In this document: positions 8,723 to 16,060 of the stretch, in pieces
Layout of the letters: each line of letters opens with the position of its first letter
Position numbering within the stretch: position 1 is the first letter of the stretch
Assembly (NCBI GenBank): GCA_948602995.1
Contig: CAPEBR010000031.1
Coordinates: 1-43,172 of the forward strand
Reading direction: 5' to 3'
DNA: 43,172 bases
Source of the DNA: an uncultured Dorea sp.
GTDB taxonomy: Bacteria > Bacillota > Clostridia > Lachnospirales > Lachnospiraceae
Notes under the pieces: model-generated
Database searches by the model: none
Seen by the model: only the letters and a program-made list of their open reading frames with translations
What the model was told of the DNA's origin: nothing
Made by a program: the position numbers and the translations under genes

Positions 8723-10084
8723 TTAGTTTTCTTTCTCCAACGCGTCAAGTTTACCGCTGCACGCCCAAAGGATTACACCAAATACAATTACGACCACGCC
8801 AACTGCGCCATAACCTGACTGGAACGGAAGAGTAGCCAGCCATGAGTATACCTTCGGATAAATCTGCTGGGCAAGGAATACTGCGATTGGCCAGAAGCCT
8901 AACAGCAGACCAAGTACCTTTGCCGGAGCCAGCTTGGATACAAAGGAATTTCCAAGTGGGGAGAATACCATCTCACCTACAGACATTAACAGGCAGACAA
9001 GCGCAAGCCAGAATACTGAACACTGTCCATCGCCTCTGATGATATCAGCAAGAACCATGACAAGGTAAGATACACCTACCAGCATAGTGCCAAGAGCAGT
9101 CTTCTTAAACATGCTCATATCACCCTTCGGTCTCAAAGCCATTTTCGCCCATACTCCCGCAAGAACCGGTCCTAAGATGATACAGGTAAGAGCATTGACA
9201 GAATCAAACCAGGATGTCGGAATCTGGAAACTTCCGATGTACCAGTTCGCATGATTCAGGAAGTCTGCACCGTCGCCCCATCCGAAATAATAGTAAGCCG
9301 GCATATAAGCCATATACCAAACCATCCAGAAGATTGCGGAGAAAATGGTTACGAGAATAATAGCAACGATCTTTTTCTTGTCGCTTGCCGTAAGAGGTGC
9401 GGACTCAGCAGCAGCCTTCTTTTCTTTAGAAACGAACTCTCTCTGGTCATTCTTGAACGGCTTCTTACCAGCATCGCCAAGAGCCTTGCCATTGAAGATA
9501 AACCATGCAGCGTCAACGAACAGGAAGATCGCACAGATCAGGAATACAGTGTTAAAGCTGCACTTAATGCCAAAGAGCCCCGTGGTTGCCAGCATAGCAA
9601 TGAAGGTAGTACCTATAAAGGAACCGATATTTACGAATGAATACTGAATCGAAAATGCTGCGTTCAATTCGTCTTCATTGTGGAATAACAGTCCGTTTAC
9701 ACCAGACAGATTACCCTTAAATAAACCTGTACCTACAGATACAAGGATAACCATCGCCCACACCATTCCCATAGAGTTCGCCTGCCATGTACACAGATAT
9801 CCTGCTCCCATGAGAATCATACCGAGAGCTACACAGAGCCTTGGACTTAACCAGTAGTCAGCGATATATCCGCCGAAGATCGGTGTGATGTAGGTCCATG
9901 CCACGAAAGAAGCGGACATGGCAGCACCCTCTGCATCAGATAATCCAAGACCGCCTGAGGCAGCCTCTGTTGCAAGCCAGATGGCAAGTAAGTACTTTAC
10001 GGTGTAAAAGGCGCAACGCTCAAAAGTGAAGCCCAGTGAACACACGTAAAAACCAAAAGGTCTGCGTTTTTTTGCTGTTTCCAT
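8723..10084 (-). CDS. POT-family peptide transporter (MFS)
   Basis: A 453-residue proton-coupled oligopeptide (PTR2/POT) carrier with 12-14 hydrophobic segments. Family marks are FGGYIADYWLSPR after helix two (the MFS GxxxADxxxG-like loop), the PTR signature FSIQYSFVNIGSFIG in helix five, and ER-containing helix one. The start at 10084 (METAKKRRPFGFYV) follows GGAGGG at eight bases; an upstream in-frame ATG at 10204 gives a 40-residue extension with no ribosome site and no family match. One point is odd: the canonical helix-one ExxER motif reads FTFER, so the first acidic residue is replaced by Phe19. It is divergent from the decarboxylase operon and convergent with the ABC operon. It likely imports di- and tripeptides. 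Confidence 0.9.
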   Translation of the reverse strand: METAKKRRPFGFYVCSLGFTFERCAFYTVKYLLAIWLATEAASGGLGLSDAEGAAMSASFVAWTYITPIFGGYIADYWLSPRLCVALGMILMGAGYLCTWQANSMGMVWAMVILVSVGTGLFKGNLSGVNGLLFHNEDELNAAFSIQYSFVNIGSFIGTTFIAMLATTGLFGIKCSFNTVFLICAIFLFVDAAWFIFNGKALGDAGKKPFKNDQREFVSKEKKAAAESAPLTASDKKKIVAIILVTIFSAIFWMVWYMAYMPAYYYFGWGDGADFLNHANWYIGSFQIPTSWFDSVNALTCIILGPVLAGVWAKMALRPKGDMSMFKKTALGTMLVGVSYLVMVLADIIRGDGQCSVFWLALVCLLMSVGEMVFSPLGNSFVSKLAPAKVLGLLLGFWPIAVFLAQQIYPKVYSWLATLPFQSGYGAVGVVVIVFGVILWACSGKLDALEKEN

Positions 10085-10293
10085 AAATTTCACCCTCCAA
10101 ATAATGAATTTTCCGTCATTTGTTTTAAATATATGTAGGAAGCCCTCAAAAAATTTAAAACTTTTGACTAAAATGATCATAGCACAAAATGAGAAGAAGT
10201 ACAATAATTACTTTAAGAAAAAATTAAGGAAATTTATATAAAATTACCATGTGTGAATGATTTAACAAAAAATAGAGAAAAACAGAAAAGTGG

Positions 10294-10322
10294 TTGCAGA
10301 TTTTTTGAAAAGAGGATATAAT
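10294..10322 (+). promoter_or_regulatory. Sigma-A promoter for the decarboxylase operon
   Basis: TTGCAG (10294-10299), exactly 17 bases, then TATAAT (10317-10322), 59 bases ahead of the proposed start of the first carboxyltransferase gene. Confidence 0.8.
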
Positions 10323-10380
10323 AAAATAGGCATAAATTGGTTTTACTATTAAAATATGTAAGAAAATGGAGGGCTACACT

Positions 10381-11820
10381 ATGGGCAACATGGCAACAGA
10401 AAATGCAGCCTGCAGTCGGATCACAGCACTTTGCGATGCAGGAAGCTTTGTTGAGATCGGCGGCGCGGTTACAGCCAGAACCACAGATTTCAATATGCAG
10501 GAAAAAGATACTCCGGCAGACGGCGTCATTACCGGTTACGGAGTGATTGACGGAAATCTGGTGTATGTATACAGCCAGGATGCTTCTGTATTAAACGGAG
10601 CGGTCGGCGAGATGCATGCAAAGAAGATTGCGAATATTTACGATATGGCAATGAAGATGGGAGCGCCGGTCATCGGACTCGTTGACTGTGCAGGATTCAG
10701 ACTGCAGGAGGCGACAGACGCACTGGAGGCATTTGGCACTTTATATATGAAGCAGTCTCTTGCATCTGGCGTGATTCCTCAGATTACGGCAATTTTCGGG
10801 ACATGCGGGGGCGGACTTTCTGTGGTTCCGGCGCTTTCAGATTTTACCTTTATGGAAGGAACGAAGGCGCGGCTGTTTGTAAATTCCCCGAATGCACTTC
10901 CAGGAAACGAGATTTCAAAATGTGATACATCTTCTCCGCAGTTCCAGAGTGAGAAGGCAGGACTTGTGGATGAGACAGGGACAGAGGAAGAGATCCTTGA
11001 AAGCATCCGGACGCTTGTTTGCATGCTGCCATGCAATAATGAAGAGAATGTGGCTTACGAGGAATGTACAGATGATCTGAACCGTGTCTGTACGGATATT
11101 GAGAATGCTGCGGAGGATACAGGAATCCTGCTTTCCGAGATTTCTGACAGCGGTGTTTTCTTTGAGACAAAAAAAGACTATGCAAAGGACATGGTAACAG
11201 GATTTATCCGTCTGAACGGAATGACAGTAGGAGCGGCCGCGAATCGTTCAAAGGTATATAATGAGGAAGCAGAGGCCGTTGCGGAATTTGACGGTTCCTT
11301 ATCTGTGGGGGGAGCAAAGAAGGCAGCAGAATTCGTAGAATTTTGTGATGCATTTAATATTCCGGTGCTGACACTGACCAATGTCTCTGGCTTTACAGCA
11401 TCCCAGTGTTCAGAAAAGGGACTTGCAAAGGCGGCGGCAAAGCTTACCTATGCTTTTGCAAATGCGACAGTGCCGAAAGTGAATGTGATCATCGGAAAAG
11501 CATACGGAAGCGCTTATATAACGATGAACAGCAAAGCTATCGGGGCGGATATGGTATATGCATGGCCGTCTGCTGAGATCGGCATGATGGACGCAGACCT
11601 TGCCGCAAAGATTATGTATGCAGATCAGGACGCCGGCATAATTAAAGAGAAGGCGGCAGAATATAAAGAGCTTCAGTCGAGCCCGCTTTCCGCAGCAAGA
11701 AGAGGGTATGTGGATACGATCATTGAGCCTGCGGACACAAGAAAATATGTGATTGGAGCATTTGAGATGTTGTTCACAAAAAAAGAAGAACGTCCTGCAA
11801 AGAAGCACGGAACAGTTTAG
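10381..11820 (+). CDS. Carboxyltransferase subunit, MmdA / propionyl-CoA carboxylase beta-like
   Basis: A 479-residue crotonase-fold carboxyltransferase, the type that moves CO2 between biotin and an acyl-CoA. Two homologous halves are visible, with the oxyanion-loop segments FGTCGGGLSVVPALSDF in the first half and GKAYGSAYITMNSKAIGADMVYAWP in the second, and GFRLQEA in the first. Relative to typical MmdA/PccB proteins it is about 30 residues short, and the usual GPCAGGA loop reads GTCGGGL, so the acyl-CoA may differ. The start is set at 10381 because GGAGGG at 10368-10373 lies seven bases upstream; an ATG at 10366 is in frame but overlaps that site. It is first in a five-gene run with OadG, biotin carrier, OadB and OadA homologues. 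Candidate substrates are methylmalonyl-CoA, malonyl-CoA or glutaconyl-CoA; none is proven. Confidence 0.85.
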   Translation: MGNMATENAACSRITALCDAGSFVEIGGAVTARTTDFNMQEKDTPADGVITGYGVIDGNLVYVYSQDASVLNGAVGEMHAKKIANIYDMAMKMGAPVIGLVDCAGFRLQEATDALEAFGTLYMKQSLASGVIPQITAIFGTCGGGLSVVPALSDFTFMEGTKARLFVNSPNALPGNEISKCDTSSPQFQSEKAGLVDETGTEEEILESIRTLVCMLPCNNEENVAYEECTDDLNRVCTDIENAAEDTGILLSEISDSGVFFETKKDYAKDMVTGFIRLNGMTVGAAANRSKVYNEEAEAVAEFDGSLSVGGAKKAAEFVEFCDAFNIPVLTLTNVSGFTASQCSEKGLAKAAAKLTYAFANATVPKVNVIIGKAYGSAYITMNSKAIGADMVYAWPSAEIGMMDADLAAKIMYADQDAGIIKEKAAEYKELQSSPLSAARRGYVDTIIEPADTRKYVIGAFEMLFTKKEERPAKKHGTV

Positions 11821-11834
11821 AGAGGTGAGGCAAA

Positions 11835-12605
11835 GTGAAGAGAAAAATTAGCTTATTACTCTGCCTGCTCCTTGGACTTCTGTGTTTTACCGGTTGTGCA
11901 AAAGAGGAGGAACCGGTAAAATATGATGAAGCAGTCATCGGGCAGACAGTGGACTTTCTGATAGAGTACTGTAATACAGTGGATGATGTGACGCTGGAGC
12001 AGTGGAACCAGTATTCTGAGTTTACACAGAACTATCAGATCATGACAACAGGGCTTCAGGTAACGCCAGAGAGCCTGACAGATGCAGTGACGAGCTGGAA
12101 GGCGGGGATTGATGAATGCGGTGCATATATAAGCCACGGTGATTTCAGCTATGAGGCGGACGCAGACGGAGTGGATGTGTCTATGTCTGTGGAATATGAG
12201 AATAAGAATGCGGAAGTTGTATTTTCTTTTGATAAGAAGTCTTATCTGGAAACTTTAACAGTAAGTGCAGAAAATAGTATGTCTGAGATTCTTAAGAAGT
12301 CTGGCCTTAACACGCTTCTCGGAATGGGAACCGTATTTGCGGTACTGATCTTTATCTCGATCATTATCTCCCTCTTCGGATTCATTCCGAAGATTGAGGC
12401 TGCATTCAGAAAGCCGAAGGAGGCTCTGGCGGCGCCGGCAGTCCAGGAAGTGCCGGCAGTAATAGAAGAGACTGTGCCGGAGACGGATGATCTGGAGCTG
12501 ATCGCAGTTATATCTGCGGCGATTGCAGCCTGCGAGGGAACGAGTACGGATGGTTTTGTTGTGCGAAGCATCAGACGCCGCCCGTCAAATAAATGGAAAG
12601 CTTAA
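11835..12605 (+). CDS. OadG-like gamma subunit with lipoprotein-type N-terminal domain
   Basis: A 256-residue protein. It opens with a signal sequence ending in a lipobox-like LCFTGC (Cys21) and has an extracytoplasmic region of about 130 residues. A single strong helix follows (GMGTVFAVLIFISIIISLFG, about 155-178), then a charged, Ala/Pro/Val-rich linker and the closing SNKWKA. The helix plus linker plus C-terminal tail is the OAD_gamma plan: small membrane subunits that hold the decarboxylase together and bind Zn in OadG. The usual OadG is under 100 residues, so the lipoprotein-like front domain is an addition. It starts with GTG at 11835 after AGAGGTGAGG. It lies in the operon 14 bases after the carboxyltransferase. 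The role of the outer domain is unknown. Confidence 0.75.
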   Translation: MKRKISLLLCLLLGLLCFTGCAKEEEPVKYDEAVIGQTVDFLIEYCNTVDDVTLEQWNQYSEFTQNYQIMTTGLQVTPESLTDAVTSWKAGIDECGAYISHGDFSYEADADGVDVSMSVEYENKNAEVVFSFDKKSYLETLTVSAENSMSEILKKSGLNTLLGMGTVFAVLIFISIIISLFGFIPKIEAAFRKPKEALAAPAVQEVPAVIEETVPETDDLELIAVISAAIAACEGTSTDGFVVRSIRRRPSNKWKA

Positions 12606-12631
12606 CAGAAAATAAAGGAGGATATTAGAAG

Positions 12632-13003
12632 ATGAAAAATTATACAATTACAGTAAACGGCAATGTATATGACGTAACGGTAGAAGAGGCGGGCGCAGGA
12701 AGCGCACCGGCAGCGCCAAGAGCGGCGGCTCCGAGAGCAGCAGCGCCGGCGAAACCGGCAGCACAGGCAAAGCCTGCAGCAGGCGCAGGCTCCATCCAGG
12801 TAAAGGCGGGAGCAGCCGGAAAGGTATTTAAGATAGAGACCAGTGTGGGTCAGAGCGTGAAGAAGGGTGATGCTGTAGTAATTATTGAAGCAATGAAGAT
12901 GGAGATCCCAGTTGTGGCACCGGAGGACGGAACAGTTGCAAGCATAGATGTAGCTGTAGGCGATGCAATCGAATCCGGGGCAGTATTAGCGACATTAAAT
13001 TAA
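12632..13003 (+). CDS. Biotin carboxyl carrier protein of the decarboxylase
   Basis: A 123-residue biotinyl protein. Residues 1-20 are a short beta segment (MKNYTITVNGNVYDVTVEE) typical of gamma subunits of Na+-pumping decarboxylases. Residues 21-54 form an Ala/Pro/Lys linker, and the rest is a lipoyl/biotinyl domain with the canonical EAMKMEI, biotin being attached to Lys89. It carries CO2 between the carboxyltransferase subunits and the membrane beta subunit. The ribosome site AAAGGAGG lies 11 bases upstream of the start. Neither flanking carboxyltransferase has its own biotin domain, so this carrier must serve both or one of them. Confidence 0.93.
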   Translation: MKNYTITVNGNVYDVTVEEAGAGSAPAAPRAAAPRAAAPAKPAAQAKPAAGAGSIQVKAGAAGKVFKIETSVGQSVKKGDAVVIIEAMKMEIPVVAPEDGTVASIDVAVGDAIESGAVLATLN

Positions 13004-13041
13004 AAAGTGTCCCTTACACATATACGACTGGAGGTTAAGAA

Positions 13042-14193
13042 ATGGAATATATAACAACAACATTAGGAAACCTCGTGCAGCAGACAGCGTTTTTCAGTCT
13101 CACATGGGGCAATCTGATTATGATTGCCGTGGCATGTTTTTTCCTGTTTTTAGCAATTAGATTTGGATTCGAGCCTCTGCTTCTTGTACCGATTGCTTTT
13201 GGTATGCTGCTTGTCAATATCTATCCGGATATTATGATGCATATTGAAGACTCTGCCAATGGATCAGGAGGGCTGCTTTATTACTTCTATCTGTTAGATG
13301 AATGGGCAATCCTGCCGTCATTGATTTTCCTCGGCGTCGGTGCAATGACAGACTTCGGCCCCCTTATCGCCAATCCGAAAAGCTTCCTTCTCGGTGCGGC
13401 GGCACAGTTTGGTATTTTTGCGGCTTATCTTGGAGCCATGGCAATGGGATTCTCCGATAAGGCAGCGGCGGCAATCTCAATTATCGGAGGAGCAGACGGA
13501 CCGACTTCCATCTTCCTTGCCGGGAAACTGCAGCAGACGGCGATCTTAGGACCCATCGCGGTGGCGGCATATTCCTATATGTCACTGGTGCCGATTATCC
13601 AGCCGCCGATCATGAAGCTCCTTACAACGGAGAAGGAGCGTAAGATTAAGATGGAACAGTTAAGGCCTGTATCAAAGCTTGAGAGGATTCTGTTCCCGAT
13701 CATTGTTACGATTGTAGTATGTACGATTCTTCCTACAACAGCGCCGCTTGTCGGCATGCTGATGCTTGGAAATCTGTTCAGGGAGTCTGGCGTGGTAAGA
13801 CAGCTTGTGGATACTGCATCCAATGCGCTTATGTATATTGTAGTTATTCTGCTTGGTACGTCTGTAGGCGCAACCACCAGTGCAGAAGCATTCTTGAACT
13901 GGGATACGATTAAGATTGTGATTCTGGGTCTTGTGGCATTTGCTTTCGGTACGGCGGCAGGTGTACTTTTTGGAAAGATTATGTGTGTCGCTACCCACGG
14001 CAAGGTAAATCCGCTGATCGGTTCTGCCGGCGTATCTGCAGTTCCTATGGCAGCGCGTGTATCCCAGAAGGTGGGGGCAGAGGCAGATCCGACGAACTTC
14101 CTTCTGATGCATGCAATGGGGCCGAACGTAGCCGGAGTAATCGGTACGGCAGTTGCGGCCGGAACATTTATGGCAATATTTGGAGTGATGTAA
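13042..14193 (+). CDS. Na+-transporting decarboxylase beta subunit (OadB/MmdB family)
   Basis: A 383-residue polytopic membrane protein that decarboxylates carboxybiotin and couples this to Na+ export. It has the family hallmarks IIGGADGPTSIFLAGKL (the conserved Asp of region IIIa) and, near the C-terminus, SAVPMAARVSQKVGAEADPTN with HAMGPNVAGVIGTAVAAG. The Asp and the Asn/Ser residues in these two segments are the Na+-path residues known in oxaloacetate and methylmalonyl-CoA decarboxylases. Length and helix count match the family, apart from a short extra N-terminal helix. The start at 13042 follows CTGGAGG at ten bases. It is the only Na+-pumping subunit in the cluster. Confidence 0.95.
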   Translation: MEYITTTLGNLVQQTAFFSLTWGNLIMIAVACFFLFLAIRFGFEPLLLVPIAFGMLLVNIYPDIMMHIEDSANGSGGLLYYFYLLDEWAILPSLIFLGVGAMTDFGPLIANPKSFLLGAAAQFGIFAAYLGAMAMGFSDKAAAAISIIGGADGPTSIFLAGKLQQTAILGPIAVAAYSYMSLVPIIQPPIMKLLTTEKERKIKMEQLRPVSKLERILFPIIVTIVVCTILPTTAPLVGMLMLGNLFRESGVVRQLVDTASNALMYIVVILLGTSVGATTSAEAFLNWDTIKIVILGLVAFAFGTAAGVLFGKIMCVATHGKVNPLIGSAGVSAVPMAARVSQKVGAEADPTNFLLMHAMGPNVAGVIGTAVAAGTFMAIFGVM

Positions 14194-14217
14194 ATAAAAA
14201 ACATGGAGGAATATATG

Positions 14218-15633
14218 ATGGCAGTGATCGAAAAGAAACCAATAAAAATAACTGAAACCGTTCTGCGTGATGCGCACCAGTCTCTGATTGCTACGCGTAT
14301 GTCTACCGAACAGATGCTCCCAATCGTTGATAAGATGGATAAGGTTGGATATCATTCTGTAGAGTGCTGGGGCGGAGCTACTTTTGATGCATCCCTTCGT
14401 TTCTTAAAAGAGGATCCGTGGGAGAGGCTCCGCAAGTTCCGGGCAGGCTTTAAGAATACAAAGCTTCAGATGTTGTTCCGCGGGCAGAATATCCTGGGAT
14501 ATCGTCCGTACGCTGATGATGTAGTAGAATATTTTGTACAGAAGTCCGTGGCAAATGGAATTGATATTATTCGTATTTTTGACTGCTTAAATGATCTGAG
14601 AAATCTGCAGACAGCAGTTACGGCAGCTAATAAGGAAAAGGGAGAGGCGCAGGTCGCTTTATCCTATACTCTTGGAGATGCTTATACCCTGGATTACTGG
14701 ATAGAGGTGGCAAAGAGAATTGAGGACATGGGCGCAAACTCCATCTGTATTAAGGATATGGCAGGTCTTCTTGTGCCTTACAAGGCAACAGAGCTTGTAG
14801 AGGCGCTGAAGGGTGCGGTCAGACTTCCGATTCAGCTTCATACACATTATACGTCAGGTGTTGCTTCCATGACTTATCTGAAAGCAGTTGAGGCAGGCGT
14901 TGATGTGATCGATACAGCGATGTCTCCATTTGCACTGGGAACCTCCCAGCCTGCAACAGAGGTTATGGTTGAGACATTTAAAGGGACTCCGTATGATACA
15001 GGATTTGACCAGAATCTCCTCTCTGAGATTGCGGATTATTTCCGTCCGATCCGCGACGAGGCATTAGAGAGCGGCCTCTTAAATCCGAAGAATATGGGAG
15101 TGAATATCAAGACGCTTCTCTACCAGGTGCCTGGCGGTATGCTGTCGAACCTGACTTCCCAGCTCAAGGAGCAGGGTGCGGAAGATAAGTACTATGACGT
15201 ACTTGAAGAGGTGCCGAGAGTAAGAAAAGACTTAGGTGAGCCGCCGCTTGTAACTCCATCTTCACAGATTGTTGGAACGCAGGCAGTGTTTAATGTTCTG
15301 ATGGGCGAGCGCTATAAGATGGCTACAAAGGAGACGAAGGATATCTTAAGCGGAAAATACGGTGAGACAGTGAAACCGTTTAATGAGGATGTGAAGAAGA
15401 AGGTTCTCGGAGAGAATCCAGAGGTTATTACATGCCGTCCGGCAGATCTGATTCCGGATGAGCTGGATACCTTAAGAAGCGAGTGCGCACAGTGGATGAA
15501 GCAGGACGAGGATGTGCTGTCCTATGCATTGTTCCCACAGGTGGCAACAGATTTCTTCAAATATCGTGAGGCCCAGGAGACAAAGGTTGACCATACTATA
15601 GCTGATACGAAGAATGGAAGCTATCCCGTATAG
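14218..15633 (+). CDS. oadA: Oxaloacetate decarboxylase alpha / pyruvate carboxylase subunit B-like carboxyltransferase
   Basis: A 471-residue biotin-dependent carboxyltransferase with an HMGL-like TIM barrel. It handles oxaloacetate/pyruvate. Catalytic features are visible: Asp in TVLRDAHQS, Lys in CIKDMAGLL (the carboxylated lysine) and the metal-binding HxH in QLHTHYTSG. The C-terminal conserved domain runs from about residue 290 to ECAQWMKQDEDVLSYALFPQVATDFF. It ends there: the usual fused C-terminal biotin domain is absent, so it depends on the separate carrier upstream. The start at 14218 is preferred because GGAGGA (14205-14210) is seven bases upstream; 14203 and 14215 are in-frame alternatives. 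Last gene of the operon, followed by a repeat unit and a terminator. Confidence 0.92.
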   Translation: MAVIEKKPIKITETVLRDAHQSLIATRMSTEQMLPIVDKMDKVGYHSVECWGGATFDASLRFLKEDPWERLRKFRAGFKNTKLQMLFRGQNILGYRPYADDVVEYFVQKSVANGIDIIRIFDCLNDLRNLQTAVTAANKEKGEAQVALSYTLGDAYTLDYWIEVAKRIEDMGANSICIKDMAGLLVPYKATELVEALKGAVRLPIQLHTHYTSGVASMTYLKAVEAGVDVIDTAMSPFALGTSQPATEVMVETFKGTPYDTGFDQNLLSEIADYFRPIRDEALESGLLNPKNMGVNIKTLLYQVPGGMLSNLTSQLKEQGAEDKYYDVLEEVPRVRKDLGEPPLVTPSSQIVGTQAVFNVLMGERYKMATKETKDILSGKYGETVKPFNEDVKKKVLGENPEVITCRPADLIPDELDTLRSECAQWMKQDEDVLSYALFPQVATDFFKYREAQETKVDHTIADTKNGSYPV

Positions 15634-15673
15634 AAAAAGGTTACTGTGAACGGAGTGAACAGTAACGAAAAAG
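15633..15673. repeat. Solo 27-bp GTTACTG palindromic unit with flanking direct repeat
   Basis: The unit at 15640-15666 begins GTTACTGTGAACGG and ends AGTGAACAGTAAC. It is identical to the units at 38305-38331 and 38447-38473. It is bordered by GAAAAAG on both sides (15633-15639 and 15667-15673), like a target duplication. It overlaps the last bases around the oadA stop codon. Confidence 0.75.
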
Positions 15674-15684
15674 GAATGTTCCAA

Positions 15685-15719
15685 GGAGGCAGACAGCAGG
15701 ATGTCTGTCTCCATTTTTT
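15685..15719 (+). terminator. Terminator of the decarboxylase operon
   Basis: Stem GGAGGCAGACA / TGTCTGTCTCC with loop gcagga, followed by ATTTTTT. It is placed correctly to end the five-gene operon. Confidence 0.85.
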
Positions 15720-15730
15720 GTAAATGGAAT

Positions 15731-15924
15731 CAGATACTGTTCACTCCGTGACTAGTACAATGAAAATTAAGTTTTGGATAGTTTGACGCAGAATATTTTT
15801 CTGAGAGTGCTGCTTCACAAACGCAGACGTAGCGGTGGCTACGTCGAGGCTTGGGGAGTAGTGCTATCAGGAAAATAGGCAAGTCAAACTGCCAATTACT
15901 TAATATTCGTTGTACTAGTATCTG
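15731..15924. repeat. Large palindromic element, about 190 bp
   Basis: The outer arms are ACTAGTACAA (15751) and TTGTACTAGT (15910-15919). The pairing continues inward through AATTAAGT, GTTTGAC (15781-15787), a region around ATTTTTCTGA, and an inner stem GACGTAGC/GCTACGTC near 15826-15845. About 30 of the outer 37 bases match between arms. Beyond the arms, CAGATACT (15731-15738) pairs with AGTATCTG (15917-15924), but on the left a 15-base stretch containing TTCACTCCGTGA interrupts the arm. It carries no ORF and lies between a terminator and the polA promoter. Confidence 0.7.
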
Positions 15925-15950
15925 GAATTTGCCCACATAGATTTTTTTAG

Positions 15951-15978
15951 TTACTTTTTCTCCAAAATGGGTTATAAT
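15951..15978 (+). promoter_or_regulatory. Likely promoter for polA
   Basis: TATAAT at 15973-15978 is strong. The best -35 is TTACTT at 15951-15956 with 16 bases between. It lies about 85 bases ahead of polA, just after the large palindrome. Confidence 0.55.
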
Positions 15979-16060
15979 AGGTATTAGGCTGTAATTGTGA
16001 CGATAGAAAACAGTTATGCCGGACTGAATAACCGAGGTGATGACAATTAAGGGTGAAAGT

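Noticed and set aside
10085..10380. A riboswitch ahead of the decarboxylase operon
   Set aside because: The promoter at 10294-10322 leaves a leader of only about 50 bases, too short for the known classes, and the sequence before it is AT-rich without stable stems.
13575..14355. Open frames of 209 and 227 codons on the minus strand
   Set aside because: Both are antisense to the OadB-like gene and the start of oadA, with no family resemblance and no ribosome site.
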